From Lachnospiraceae bacterium UBA3633 (lineage in GTDB: Bacteria; Bacillota; Clostridia; Lachnospirales; Lachnospiraceae): a stretch of 64,000 nucleotides of DNA. Positions 44,901 to 53,477 of this stretch are shown piece after piece; within the stretch, counting starts at the first letter, position 1, and each line of letters starts with the position of its first letter. The notes beneath the pieces were generated by a model that saw only the letters and a list, made by a program, of their open reading frames with translations, was not told the origin of the DNA and ran no database searches. Both the position numbers and the translations under genes were made by a program. Location: NCBI GenBank assembly GCA_002374095.1, contig DFKY01000015.1, positions 28,528 through 92,527 on the forward strand, in the 5' to 3' direction.

Positions 44901-45754
44901 ATTTTGTATTTTTAAATCGTCCGCATATAGCTATAAAGTATATAGATTTTATCAGCCAAAATATGTATGCCAAGATTATATATTATGGACACGATCTTCA
45001 CTATCTGCGATTACAGAGAGAATATGATGTGATGGGTGACGACAGGGTGCTTGATGAGTTTAAGTATTATAGAAGCATAGAGTATTCACTTTTATACAAG
45101 GCTGACATGAGCTATTATCCTTCATATAAAGAAGTTGAAGAGATAAAGAAAGTTGACGATTCGCTACGAGTTCGTGCTATCAATGCATATATGTTTGATG
45201 AGAAAGATGTAGTGTATAGAGATTTTGATAAGACTAAAGATATACTTTTTGTCGGAGGCTTTTCTCATGATCCAAATGTTGATGCTATAAAGTGGCTTCA
45301 TGAGAGCATCATGCCAAGAGTAAAAGCAAGAAATAGTGATATCAATCTTGTAGTAGTTGGGTCAAATCCTACTGATGAAGTGAAAAGTATTTGCAAAGAA
45401 GGTGGATATATACTTAAGGGCTTTGTATCGGATGAAGAGCTTATAAATCTTTATAAAAATACACGAATAGTAGTAGCTCCTCTTAGGTTTGGAGCAGGTA
45501 TAAAAGGTAAAATTATAGAAGCCATGGCCAATGGAGCAGCGATTATAACTACAGAGTGTGGAGCTGAAGGCATCATAGATGCAAGCTCTTTTATGAAAGT
45601 TGTAGATGATGCATCTGACTTTGCTGGAGAGATTTTAAAATTATATGATGATTTTGATGAATTGAAGAACTTATCTATAGAGACACAAAAATTGATCAAT
45701 AGAAAATACACCATGGATGCGGCATGGGATATAATAAAGGACGATTTCAAATGA
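41966..45754 (+). CDS. Multidomain surface-glycan glycosyltransferase
   Basis: Protein of 1262 residues with, in order: a Rossmann-like domain resembling a methyltransferase (about 1-190), a kinase-like domain (about 195-460; LDCTFQNVIV and LYIIDSEW resemble catalytic and metal loops), a coiled coil (about 479-550), a GT2 domain (from about 627; PKVSIIIPCYNQ, LNNDTEVHDD, GASIMIRQNLW, EDSDLAFEVRKYGYK) and a GT4 domain (from about 896; FVGGFSHDPNVDAIKWL, GFVSDEELINLYKNTRI, PLRFGAGIKGKIIEAMANG). Two transferases plus modifying domains in one chain suggest stepwise assembly of a cell-surface glycan. Start is GTG. The nucleotidyltransferase gene overlaps its end by four bases. Confidence 0.85.
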   Translation: MNQDLKNLQQKYAINLFDWMTFDCIDGSDETKSKILVIGDVDDNFIFPLASRVGHLSIVLETKEMEKTISYLSLPSNVSVYRDFIDDDVRSLSDKLIGITFDYVLVPSVTKKVSSLMGTSIDEIMTYAVSNYTGDKGKVVIAFDNTLAFDVIAGAKVEKEVLSFSHKEILDFDKRVKKEYPYSKLSVYYPMPEYKFPLRIYSDAYLPKLEDESAMTRNLISIGKFQEYCSSFILYFDSNVKDDDKDSFKTIYAKYNVNRAKKFALRTSILMNDKKEKRVVKKAVYNEANGQVDQMVENVDLIQNKLITILKPIKYVRKEESKDGKAYAVYPYIDGDTLTDVIIDRIKKGEKEKEVITEYMYKIIGKFGGLLECYNLDCTFQNVIVSKGKLYIIDSEWISDDTTEVDFLRYRILKYFWKACKQYLSYNTFRDMVRNFDIGFMDSERYEAAENEFQSRVHENINNLDVLKYEELNPSYSKLYFVKTELERVRTQLERITGENNIIDYQTNKQNEIIRLTNVHVNNLEKTIENLQDQIKALTESNTILYRREAFLYKVVRKLKSLSQRFLPPETVRSKIAKYIYRTFRHPLKMLKTYFTVEGRNRIVGDFMIGDAYFECGKVDLPKCDTPKVSIIIPCYNQIRYTYKCLYSIVNHTDSNLIPYEVIIADDVSTDTTRNISKYVENVVVSRNEENLGFLKNCNKAAKLAKGEYIYFLNNDTEVHDDTIASLVRLLDENTSIGMVGSKMLFADGTLQEAGGIIWSDGTGSNYGRGDDPDDFKYNYVREVDYISGASIMIRQNLWNIIGGFDERYTPAYCEDSDLAFEVRKYGYKVVYNPKSVITHYEGISNGTNENDTTSIKSYQNVNCEKLKEKWKEELMKQSVKTDTPDFFRARERSQDKKTILFIDHYVPTWDKDAGSKTVYSYMMLFKSKGYSVKFLGDNFLLNSPYGDALEEAGIEVIHGNDVQAGLWEYLNNNKRNFDFVFLNRPHIAIKYIDFISQNMYAKIIYYGHDLHYLRLQREYDVMGDDRVLDEFKYYRSIEYSLLYKADMSYYPSYKEVEEIKKVDDSLRVRAINAYMFDEKDVVYRDFDKTKDILFVGGFSHDPNVDAIKWLHESIMPRVKARNSDINLVVVGSNPTDEVKSICKEGGYILKGFVSDEELINLYKNTRIVVAPLRFGAGIKGKIIEAMANGAAIITTECGAEGIIDASSFMKVVDDASDFAGEILKLYDDFDELKNLSIETQKLINRKYTMDAAWDIIKDDFK

Positions 45755-46488
45755 TGCAAGCGATAATACTTTGCGGAGGGCAAGGGACAAGGCTCAGATC
45801 CGTCATAGGTGAGACACAGAAAACAATGACTATGATAGGCAATACTCCTTTTCTTGTCAACATTATTAATTATTTAAAATCATATAAAATTACCAATGTC
45901 ATATTTTCGACTGGATATAAGAGTGAAGAAGTAGAGGCATTTTTTGGCAAGAAATGTTTTTTTGGAGTAGATATATGCTATGCAAAAGAGACTATGCCAC
46001 TTGGCACAGCTGGGGCCATAAGAAATGCACTGCCTCAAGTTAAGTATGATTCAGTATATGTATTGAATGGCGACACCTTGTTTAAGGCAAACTTAAAAGA
46101 TTTGAAAGAGAATTTTGATAACTTGGATGCTGACATGAGCATTGTTTGTAAAGAGAGTGACAATAGAGATAGATTTGGTACGATAACACTTATGAAAAGT
46201 ACTGAGAAAAAAGATGATAGGATAGTACTCTCGTTTGATGAAAAAGTAAAGGTGGACAAAAACAAAAAAGTTGATAATGATTTATATATCAATGGTGGTA
46301 TATATTTATTGAAAAAAGATCTGATTAAGCAGATTCCAGAAGGTGTGAAAGTATCACTTGAAAAAGAGATGATACCAAAATGGATAGATGAAGGCAAGGT
46401 TATTGGAGGGGTAGTGAGTGATGCTGACTTTGTAGATATTGGCACACCGGAAAGTTTGGAAAAGTATAAAAATCAAGAAAATCAATAA
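45751..46488 (+). CDS. hddC: D-glycero-D-manno-heptose 1-phosphate guanylyltransferase-like nucleotidyltransferase
   Basis: Nucleotidyltransferase of about 245 residues. The signature AIILCGGQGTRLRSVIGETQKTM is followed by metal-site residues NGDTLFK and the DIGTPESL ending. Among relatives, HddC transfers GMP to heptose 1-phosphate; the nearby gmhB and gmhA genes support this over other sugar phosphates. The start overlaps the glycosyltransferase stop (ATGATG); a frame nine codons longer exists. The sugar is inferred from context. Confidence 0.8.
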   Translation: MMQAIILCGGQGTRLRSVIGETQKTMTMIGNTPFLVNIINYLKSYKITNVIFSTGYKSEEVEAFFGKKCFFGVDICYAKETMPLGTAGAIRNALPQVKYDSVYVLNGDTLFKANLKDLKENFDNLDADMSIVCKESDNRDRFGTITLMKSTEKKDDRIVLSFDEKVKVDKNKKVDNDLYINGGIYLLKKDLIKQIPEGVKVSLEKEMIPKWIDEGKVIGGVVSDADFVDIGTPESLEKYKNQENQ

Positions 46489-46502
46489 AAGCGAGTTGTA
46501 AA

Positions 46503-47051
46503 ATGAAAAATAATTTTAATTTAAAAAAGAGTATCACAACTGCACTTATGGCGGCAGTTATCTCAGTCCTTTCTCCTATATCTATCACAATTCCTATAAG
46601 TCCTGTGCCTATATCTTTATCAACATTTGCAATATACCTTACACTTTATATTCTTGGAGCTACATATGGCACGATAAGTACCATGATATATGTGCTTCTT
46701 GGTATTATTGGAGCACCAGTTTTCACTGGCTTTTCTGGAGGAATAGGAAAAATTCTTGGTCCTACAGGTGGATATATAATTGCGTATATTTTTATGGCAA
46801 TTATTGCAGGATGCATTATAGAAAGAAATTATAAGAGTGGTTTCATGTGTTTTCTTGGGATGGTGATTGGGACGATAGTTTTATATATTGTAGGAACTTT
46901 ATGGCTTTCACATATTTTAAATATGACATTTATTGAAGGCTTAGGAGTTGGAGTTATACCTTTCATACCAGGTGATATAGTAAAGATGGTCTTCGCATAT
47001 ATCATAGGGAAAAAGTTAAGACTTATTCTTTCTAAAGGTGGATACGTTTAA
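46503..47051 (+). CDS. bioY: ECF transporter S component for biotin (BioY)
   Basis: Membrane protein of 182 residues with about six helices. BioY features include ALMAAVISVLSPISITIP, PVPISLSTFAIYL, GAPVFTGFSGGIGKILGPTGGYI and the C-terminal IPGDIVKMV. It binds biotin and needs the shared ECF module encoded elsewhere. Its position between hddC and gmhB, inside a heptose pathway, is odd; it may simply share the transcript. Biotin may serve carboxylases. Confidence 0.9.
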   Translation: MKNNFNLKKSITTALMAAVISVLSPISITIPISPVPISLSTFAIYLTLYILGATYGTISTMIYVLLGIIGAPVFTGFSGGIGKILGPTGGYIIAYIFMAIIAGCIIERNYKSGFMCFLGMVIGTIVLYIVGTLWLSHILNMTFIEGLGVGVIPFIPGDIVKMVFAYIIGKKLRLILSKGGYV

Positions 47052-47059
47052 TAAGGCTC

Positions 47060-47785
47060 ATGGAGTATAAAAGACAAAAAATATTATTTTTAGATAGAGA
47101 TGGCACTATATGCTATGATGATGGTGCTTTTGGTAGCGAGAAACTTCCATATGATGAAGTCTTAAAACTTATAAGACCTATTGAAGGAGTAAAGGAATCA
47201 CTAGCTTATGCAAAAGAGAAAGGATATCTACTTATTGTTATATCCAATCAGGCAGGTATTGCAAAGGGACGCTTTGACGAATGGCATACTCACTATAGTA
47301 ATAAATTGTTGCAAGAAAAATTAGATAATCTTATTGATGGGTTTTACTATTGCCCACATCATACAACTGGATTTAACAATAGCGGGGTGATGTCAGAAAA
47401 GGCACGAAAAAATCTTATCGGTAGATGTGACTGTAGAAAGCCTGGAATAGGAATGTTTCTTCAATGCGAAGAAGACTTAAAAAATGGAAGATTGCAATAC
47501 ATTGACAATTATCTTATAGACAAAAAAGTATCCTATGTGGATGGTAGAGAAAGCATATACAAAAAAGAATTCAGCCCTTCTATAATTGATAAAGAGAAAT
47601 CCTATATGATAGGTGATAAATGGATAGATATAGTTGCGGGAGAGCGATATGGGGTGAAACCTATTTTTGTAATGAGCGGAGAGGGGTATGTAGAATACCA
47701 CAAGAAAAAAGAAAAGCAAGAAATTTTACCAACTAATTATGAGATATATGAAGATATTAATACTTTTATAAAGGAGACCATATGA
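47060..47785 (+). CDS. gmhB: HAD-IIIA heptose bisphosphate phosphatase
   Basis: Phosphatase of 241 residues. The HAD motif I reads FLDRDGTICYDDG, motif II is VISNQAGIAKG, the zinc-loop residues appear as CPHH and CDCRKP, and motif IV is YMIGDKWIDIVAGE. GmhB removes the 7-phosphate of D-glycero-D-manno-heptose 1,7-bisphosphate. It is somewhat longer than E. coli GmhB because of an insertion (about residues 140-175). AAGG precedes the ATG and the gene overlaps gmhA by four bases. Related histidinol-phosphate phosphatases share the motif, so context carries the call. Confidence 0.85.
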   Translation: MEYKRQKILFLDRDGTICYDDGAFGSEKLPYDEVLKLIRPIEGVKESLAYAKEKGYLLIVISNQAGIAKGRFDEWHTHYSNKLLQEKLDNLIDGFYYCPHHTTGFNNSGVMSEKARKNLIGRCDCRKPGIGMFLQCEEDLKNGRLQYIDNYLIDKKVSYVDGRESIYKKEFSPSIIDKEKSYMIGDKWIDIVAGERYGVKPIFVMSGEGYVEYHKKKEKQEILPTNYEIYEDINTFIKETI

Positions 47786-48444
47786 GATACATAGAAGAGC
47801 TATGTAGCAGAAGACCAAATCTTACATCAATTAAAGTAGATATTGAAGAGGCATGCAAGACAATTAGCAATTGTTATAAGGAAGGAAAAAAGTTACTTAT
47901 CTGTGGCAATGGTGGAAGTAGTGCTGATTCGTCGCATATAACTGGCGAACTTATGAAGGCATTTAAGAAAGAGAGAACTATTGATGATAGATTTGAAGAG
48001 AAGCTTAAAGAGTCTATAGATGACTATATGGATAAAAATAACTTAAATGACACTAAATCTCTTTTAAATGATATGAAGAAAAATCTTGAGCAAGGTCTTC
48101 CAACTATAGACCTTACAGCACTTGTAGGATTAAATACAGCTTTTGCCAATGATAAAGATGGAAACTTTGTATACGCCAATTCTGTACTTGGTCTTGGAAA
48201 AGCTGGGGATGTGCTTCTCTGCATATCAACATCTGGAAATTCTAAAAATGTATTGTATGCAGCACTTGTTGCTAAGGCAAAAGGTATGAAAGTAATTGCC
48301 CTAACGGGATTTGAAGGGGGAGCTCTTAAGGATGTAGCAGATATCAACATCATAGTTCATATAAGAGAGACATACCTTGTGCAAGAAGAGCATATAGCTA
48401 TCTATCATGCTATTTGCCTTGATTTAGAAGAAGAGTTTTTTTAA
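47782..48444 (+). CDS. gmhA: Sedoheptulose-7-phosphate isomerase
   Basis: Isomerase of 220 residues with a SIS fold. The substrate loop CGNGGSSADSSHITGELM and the segment LCISTSGNSKNVLYA are characteristic, and Glu/His catalytic candidates lie in QEEHIAIYHAICLDLEEEF. It converts sedoheptulose 7-phosphate to heptose 7-phosphate, the first step toward GDP-heptose. Residues about 60-105 form a charged insertion longer than in E. coli GmhA. The kinase (hddA) between this and gmhB is missing from the window. Confidence 0.9.
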   Translation: MRYIEELCSRRPNLTSIKVDIEEACKTISNCYKEGKKLLICGNGGSSADSSHITGELMKAFKKERTIDDRFEEKLKESIDDYMDKNNLNDTKSLLNDMKKNLEQGLPTIDLTALVGLNTAFANDKDGNFVYANSVLGLGKAGDVLLCISTSGNSKNVLYAALVAKAKGMKVIALTGFEGGALKDVADINIIVHIRETYLVQEEHIAIYHAICLDLEEEFF

Positions 48445-48461
48445 TAAAAGAAAGTGTGTAT

Positions 48462-48500
48462 AAAAAAAGAATGGATTATTCAATCCATTCTTTTTCATTT
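48462..48500. terminator. Bidirectional terminator
   Basis: Perfect 14-bp stem AAAAAGAATGGATT / AATCCATTCTTTTT (48464-48495) with loop ATTC between the convergent gmhA and radical SAM genes. The stem overlaps the last codons of the minus-strand gene. T-rich on both sides. Confidence 0.88.
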
Positions 48501-49414
48501 TTATATAAAAATTTTAGATCGTATGGTTCGTATACTACTTTTTTGTATTTTTCAATATCAAGAGGTGTGTTGTCCCAATCCGAATGAAATTCACCTGTCT
48601 GCTTTATAAGTATGTCATATAATATATTGTAAGTAATGCCTGTTTTTTCGTCTTTTTCTTCTATGGTAGAGTAAGGAAGGGTCTTGTGATAGGTCATCTT
48701 TTCCCATTTCTTATATTCATCTACAAAGTACTTAAAATGAAATCCATTTCTCATCCTACAACCATCAAGCCCAATATAAGTAAAATGCTTTTTTAGATCT
48801 TGAAGTATAGAATCATTTTCTTCTTCGTAGAGATTTTCTGGTGTAGTTTCGGTATAATCGTATCTAAATTGTATAGGGATTTGATATTTACACCAGCGTT
48901 TTGCAAAATCATAAAGTCTATCATCTCTATTGTAATTCTTATATAGTACACAGTTAATTCTTTTTTTTGTAGGGATTTTTGCTACAAGTTCATCGCTTGA
49001 TTCTTCGACATATGGATGCATATGCCTTGATATATTGATGCAAGTAATTTTATCTTTATAGCCACTTATAAAATCTATGGTCTCATCTTCAGTGATATTA
49101 GGCTGCACTGGAAATGTAGTGTTGATATAGATTTTATGAGTATTAGGCACAGTATTAAGCATCTTTTCAAGTGATGAGAGATTGGCAAAAGGTTCCCCGC
49201 CTGTAAATACAAAGTCACATGCTGGCGTGATAGAATCAACAATTTTTATGCTTTCAATAATTTTTTCCAAACTAAAATTGGAAGTGTCGGCATATTCCTT
49301 CTTATTGATGCAAAAAGGACAATTGTTGTTGCAGTCATAAGGTACAAAGACTGTACAAGTACAACCCCCAATTCTTGTCTTATATGGATTTTTTTGATTT
49401 ACATTTGGAGCCAT
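48476..49414 (-). CDS. Radical SAM protein, unknown substrate
   Basis: Iron-sulfur radical enzyme of about 312 residues. The cluster motif is CNNNCPFC, a CxxxCxxC pattern near residues 28-35, followed by the SAM-binding GGEP in FTGGEPFA. The C-terminal part has no SPASM-type cysteine cluster. I choose the ATG at 49414; a TTG 21 bases upstream extends the frame. Two further cysteines (GGCTCTV) precede the motif. No peptide substrate or partner gene is visible next to it; the neighbours are gmhA and gdpP. Function remains open. Confidence 0.8.
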   Translation of the reverse strand: MAPNVNQKNPYKTRIGGCTCTVFVPYDCNNNCPFCINKKEYADTSNFSLEKIIESIKIVDSITPACDFVFTGGEPFANLSSLEKMLNTVPNTHKIYINTTFPVQPNITEDETIDFISGYKDKITCINISRHMHPYVEESSDELVAKIPTKKRINCVLYKNYNRDDRLYDFAKRWCKYQIPIQFRYDYTETTPENLYEEENDSILQDLKKHFTYIGLDGCRMRNGFHFKYFVDEYKKWEKMTYHKTLPYSTIEEKDEKTGITYNILYDILIKQTGEFHSDWDNTPLDIEKYKKVVYEPYDLKFLYKNEKEWIE

Positions 49415-49444
49415 ATTGTTAATATGTTTTGACAAACCTTTACT

Positions 49445-49473
49445 ATTATAATGGGTTTTTGGACTAAAATCAA
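49445..49473 (-). promoter_or_regulatory. Promoter of the radical SAM gene
   Basis: Minus strand TTGATT (49473-49468), 17-base spacer, TATAAT (49450-49445). Confidence 0.6.
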
Positions 49474-49561
49474 TATATTGCTTTTATCTTCACTTTTATC
49501 ACGATAAATAGTGGCATTTTTCAGTAGTATTTATTAAAAAAATGTGTTAAAATTATAAGTT

Positions 49562-51604
49562 ATGAAAAAGAAAAATTCAAAAGGCAATATTTATGTATAT
49601 TTAAATTGGCCGTTAATACTATCTGCCTATCTGCTTGTGGCAGTTGCAGTTATCTATTTTATGAATAGGACGGCAGGCTTTGCGCTGGCTTTGTTCATTT
49701 TGCCATATATAATCTTTTTATTGTATATGAGACTAACGAAATACAGTGACTTAAGTACATCTCTGATGAAAGCTGCAGAAGAGATATCTAAAAAGCAAAG
49801 ATTATATTTTGATAAGTTAGACTATCCTTATGCGATTATTGATGATGAAGGGACCATACTATGGGGCAATGACAAGTTTCTTGACATATCAAAGGATATG
49901 GCATTGCAGAAAAATGTCAAGTTTTTCTTTCCTGAGATTAACAAAGAATTGTTGGATAGCATAGGTGATGAAAAAGTAGACCTTGTATTATCTTGCGACG
50001 CCAAAAAGTATAAGGCACGTCTCAGGACTATTAAAATTTCTGAAGTTGATGAGAAAGTAAGTGCCTTCAATAATGATGATAGATATATTATGATGTTTTT
50101 GTCTGATGAGACTGAGTACTATAATTTGATAAAAGATTATGATGACAATAAGCAGGTGACAGGTTACATCTATATAGATAATTACTATGAGATTTCTGAA
50201 AGCATGGAAGACTCTAAAGCATCTATGCTTATAGCAATGGTTGATAGAAAGCTTACAAGATATATATCATATAATTCTGGTGTTCTAAAGAAACTTGAGA
50301 AAGATAAATACTTTTTTATCACTACAAAAAAAGAGATAGAAGATATGATGAAAGACAGATTTTCTATACTTGAGCAGACAAAAGATATAATTGGTGAAGA
50401 CAATATACCGCTTACGCTATCAATAGGTGTAGGTTATGAAGGAAAAAGTGTAGAGAGTAACCACGACCTTGCAAGGATTGCCATAGATATGGCGCTTGGA
50501 AGAGGTGGAGATCAGGCTGTAGTGAAAAAAGGGCAGGAAACATTTTTCTATGGTGGTAAGTCAGCATCTGCTACAACTAATGTGAGAGTTAGAGCGAGAG
50601 TAAAAGCTACTTCTTTTAAGGAAACACTTGATACTAAGGATAAAGTACTGATAATGGGGCATGAAAATGGAGACTTTGACTCTTTTGGAGCAAGCGTCGG
50701 TGTATATATAATGACAAGACAACTTGGAAAAGATGCACATATAGTTGTGAATTCGCTTACCAAAGCTGTAGAAGAGATGAAAGAACGCTTTGAGAAAAAT
50801 GATATCTACGACAAAGATATGTTTGTAAGTGGTGACGAGGCACTTGCTTTCTCTGACAGAGATACATTACTTATAATTGTAGATCATAATACAAAGAAAA
50901 TATCTGATGAAAAGAGACTGTATGATAGAGATCTTGATATAGTTGTGTTTGATCATCATAGAGTGGGACAAAATTCTATAAATGATGCGATATTATCATA
51001 TATTGATGCTGGTGCATCTTCGACTTGTGAACTTGTGTCAGATGTCATGAATTACTTTGATGATAGGATAAAAGTACGACCACTTGAAGGAGATACAATG
51101 CTTGCTGGTATGATGATAGACACTAGGTATTTTACTTATCAGACGTCAGCGAAGACATTTGAGGCAGCAGCATTTTTAAGAAAAAAAGGCGCTGATACGG
51201 ACCGTGTAAGGAAAATATTGAGAGTTGATGCAGAATTTGAGGAAGTAAAAAATAATGTTGTAACTAAAGCGGAGTATTATAAAGGTCAATATGCTATAGC
51301 TATACTTGATAGTGACAATAAAAATATAGAATTATCTGTGGCAAAGGCAGAAATCGCCAATGAGCTCATCAATATTAAAAATGTAAAAGCAAGCTTTGTA
51401 ATCACAAGAGAAAATGCAAATTATATGATATCAAGTAGATCTATAGATGATGTCAATGTACAAGTTCTTATGGAAAAAATTGGAGGCGGGGGACATAGGA
51501 ATTCGGCAGGTGCAGAGTTAAAGGCCAAAGATTTTTCAGAGATTGTAGACAAGATAAAAGGCATAATTGATGAGTATGAAATTGAGGAGGAAAACATTTC
51601 ATGA
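49562..51604 (+). CDS. gdpP: Cyclic-di-AMP phosphodiesterase GdpP
   Basis: Membrane-bound phosphodiesterase of 680 residues. Two helices (about 14-55), a PAS-like domain (about 70-150) and a degenerate GGDEF domain (about 170-320, no GGDEF motif) precede the DHH domain (MGHENGDFDSFGAS at about 365; VFDHH at about 463) and DHHA1 domain (GGGHRNSAGAEL). It hydrolyses c-di-AMP, opposing CdaA. A TG-T-TAAAAT box ends eight bases before the ATG, with no Shine-Dalgarno, so the message may be leaderless. It overlaps rplI by four bases and dnaB follows, the classical Firmicute order. Confidence 0.94.
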   Translation: MKKKNSKGNIYVYLNWPLILSAYLLVAVAVIYFMNRTAGFALALFILPYIIFLLYMRLTKYSDLSTSLMKAAEEISKKQRLYFDKLDYPYAIIDDEGTILWGNDKFLDISKDMALQKNVKFFFPEINKELLDSIGDEKVDLVLSCDAKKYKARLRTIKISEVDEKVSAFNNDDRYIMMFLSDETEYYNLIKDYDDNKQVTGYIYIDNYYEISESMEDSKASMLIAMVDRKLTRYISYNSGVLKKLEKDKYFFITTKKEIEDMMKDRFSILEQTKDIIGEDNIPLTLSIGVGYEGKSVESNHDLARIAIDMALGRGGDQAVVKKGQETFFYGGKSASATTNVRVRARVKATSFKETLDTKDKVLIMGHENGDFDSFGASVGVYIMTRQLGKDAHIVVNSLTKAVEEMKERFEKNDIYDKDMFVSGDEALAFSDRDTLLIIVDHNTKKISDEKRLYDRDLDIVVFDHHRVGQNSINDAILSYIDAGASSTCELVSDVMNYFDDRIKVRPLEGDTMLAGMMIDTRYFTYQTSAKTFEAAAFLRKKGADTDRVRKILRVDAEFEEVKNNVVTKAEYYKGQYAIAILDSDNKNIELSVAKAEIANELINIKNVKASFVITRENANYMISSRSIDDVNVQVLMEKIGGGGHRNSAGAELKAKDFSEIVDKIKGIIDEYEIEEENIS

Positions 51605-52047
51605 AAATAGTACTTCTTGAGAATATAAAAAAACTTGGAAAGAAAGATGAGATCGTAGAAGTAAGTGATGGATATGCAAGAAATGTACTTATAGCTAAAG
51701 GGCAGGCACTTGCAGCGACTCCCGAAAATCTCAATAATGTAAAGCTTAAGAATAAAAATGAAGAGAAAAAAGATGAAAATATGAGAAGACTTGCGAATGA
51801 ACATAAAGATATACTTGAGAAAGAAATATTTAAGCTTGGTATAAAAGCAGGTGCAAATGGCAAGACATTTGGTTCAGTCACGTCTAAAGAGATTGCAGAA
51901 GTGATAGAAAAAAGTAGCAAGATAGCAGTAGACAAAAAAGAAATACTACTTGATGAGAGTATAAAAAATATCGGTAAGTATGAAGTAAAAGTGCGACTTT
52001 ATAAAGATATAGTTGCAGTTTTAAAACTGGAGGTTATAGAATCATAA
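51601..52047 (+). CDS. rplI: Ribosomal protein bL9
   Basis: Large-subunit protein of 148 residues. The N-terminal rRNA-binding domain reads KIVLLENIKKLGKKDEIV followed by VSDGYARNVLI; a connecting helix and the C-terminal domain (KTFGSVTSKEIAE) follow. GAGGA precedes the ATG and the frame overlaps gdpP by four bases. The stop overlaps the dnaB start (TAATG). Confidence 0.97.
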   Translation: MKIVLLENIKKLGKKDEIVEVSDGYARNVLIAKGQALAATPENLNNVKLKNKNEEKKDENMRRLANEHKDILEKEIFKLGIKAGANGKTFGSVTSKEIAEVIEKSSKIAVDKKEILLDESIKNIGKYEVKVRLYKDIVAVLKLEVIES

Positions 52048-53477
52048 TGAATGATGATATACTTGAAATTGCAGATAGAAAAATGCCACACAGCATAGAG
52101 GCAGAGAGAGCGGTCATAGCTTGTCTTTTACAAGACAATAGCAAGATGGATGAGGTTTTAGCGACTATTAGTTATGACATGTTTTATAGTTTTATATATA
52201 GGGCAATATTTGCAAGTATTGTAGAACTTAGAAATGAAGGAACTGAGACAGATAAGATAACTGTCAGAGACCAAGCTATAACTACAGCTCGCCTTATGTC
52301 TGAAAAGGTCAATAAAATAAGAGATAAGGCTCGCGAAAAAGAAGGAATCACAGAGAGTACTCTTTCGGATGAATTCTTTGCGGATATGCTTAGAGAGATT
52401 GTCCTCACAACCAATGTGATGTCTTATTGCCATATCATAAGAGAAAAATATATTTTGCGAGAGGCTATAAGAATATCATCTACAGTAATAAGTGAATGTC
52501 GTGCAGGAGAAAAGAATGCAGAAGAAATATGCAATATTGCACAAGATGATCTTTATAAACTAATTACTACAAATGCTGATAAAAGTTATGTGCGTGCTGA
52601 TAGCCTTATAGGAAATATTTTTGATGATATAGAGACTGCAAGTAAAGCCCCTGGTGGTATAACTGGAGTAAAGACATCATATGCCCAGCTTGATAGCAAG
52701 ACATCGGGATTCCAAAAGACTGATATGATAGTTTTGGCAGGAAGACCAGGTATGGGAAAGACAACTTTTGCACTTAATCTTGCATACAATATCTGTGAAA
52801 AAAGCAATGCAAGCGTAGCCTTTTTTTCACTTGAGATGACCGATTCACAGCTCGTAAAGAAAATCTTGGCAAACTTAAGTGGAGTTCAACTTACTGCTAT
52901 GAGATCTGGAAAGATTGGCGATGAAGGTATGAATGATCTCACAGAAGCTGCAAGAAGACTATATAATAAAAAGCTTTTTATCAATGATGATTCCTTTCTC
53001 ACGATACCTGACCTTAGAAATAAATGCATAAAGATTAAGATGAGAGAGGGACTTGATATAGTCTTTATAGATTATCTTCAACTTATGCATGCTGGGACTA
53101 ATTATAGAAATAGTAGCAACAGCAAAAACGGATTTGCATCAAGACAAGAAGAGATAGCAGAGATATCGAGAAATATAAAAGGACTTGCAAAAGACCTTGA
53201 TGTCCCTATCATAGCATTGTCCCAACTTAGCCGTGAGGTTGAAAGTAGAAAGGATCAAAAGCCTCAACTTTCAGATTTAAGAGAATCGGGAGCTATAGAG
53301 CAAGATGCAGATATAGTTATGTTTCTCAGTAGACCTCAAGGCGAAGAAAATGATGATAGGATAACACTTACTTTTGCAAAACATAGAAATGGTAGTCTTG
53401 GAGATATAAGCTTTAGATTTGATAAATCCACTTCAAACTTTAGTGATTGGGATAATACAACTGATGTACATATATAA
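52047..53477 (+). CDS. dnaB: Replicative DNA helicase
   Basis: Hexameric helicase of 476 residues that unwinds DNA at the fork. The N-terminal domain starts MPHSIEAERAVIACLLQD. The RecA-like core has Walker A GRPGMGKTTF, the Walker B strand DIVFIDYLQLM, and late motifs PIIALSQLSREVE and LRESGAIEQDADIV. There is an insertion of about 20 residues (VNKIRDKAREKEGITES region) in the N-terminal domain. GGAGG precedes the ATG. Confidence 0.97.
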   Translation: MNDDILEIADRKMPHSIEAERAVIACLLQDNSKMDEVLATISYDMFYSFIYRAIFASIVELRNEGTETDKITVRDQAITTARLMSEKVNKIRDKAREKEGITESTLSDEFFADMLREIVLTTNVMSYCHIIREKYILREAIRISSTVISECRAGEKNAEEICNIAQDDLYKLITTNADKSYVRADSLIGNIFDDIETASKAPGGITGVKTSYAQLDSKTSGFQKTDMIVLAGRPGMGKTTFALNLAYNICEKSNASVAFFSLEMTDSQLVKKILANLSGVQLTAMRSGKIGDEGMNDLTEAARRLYNKKLFINDDSFLTIPDLRNKCIKIKMREGLDIVFIDYLQLMHAGTNYRNSSNSKNGFASRQEEIAEISRNIKGLAKDLDVPIIALSQLSREVESRKDQKPQLSDLRESGAIEQDADIVMFLSRPQGEENDDRITLTFAKHRNGSLGDISFRFDKSTSNFSDWDNTTDVHI

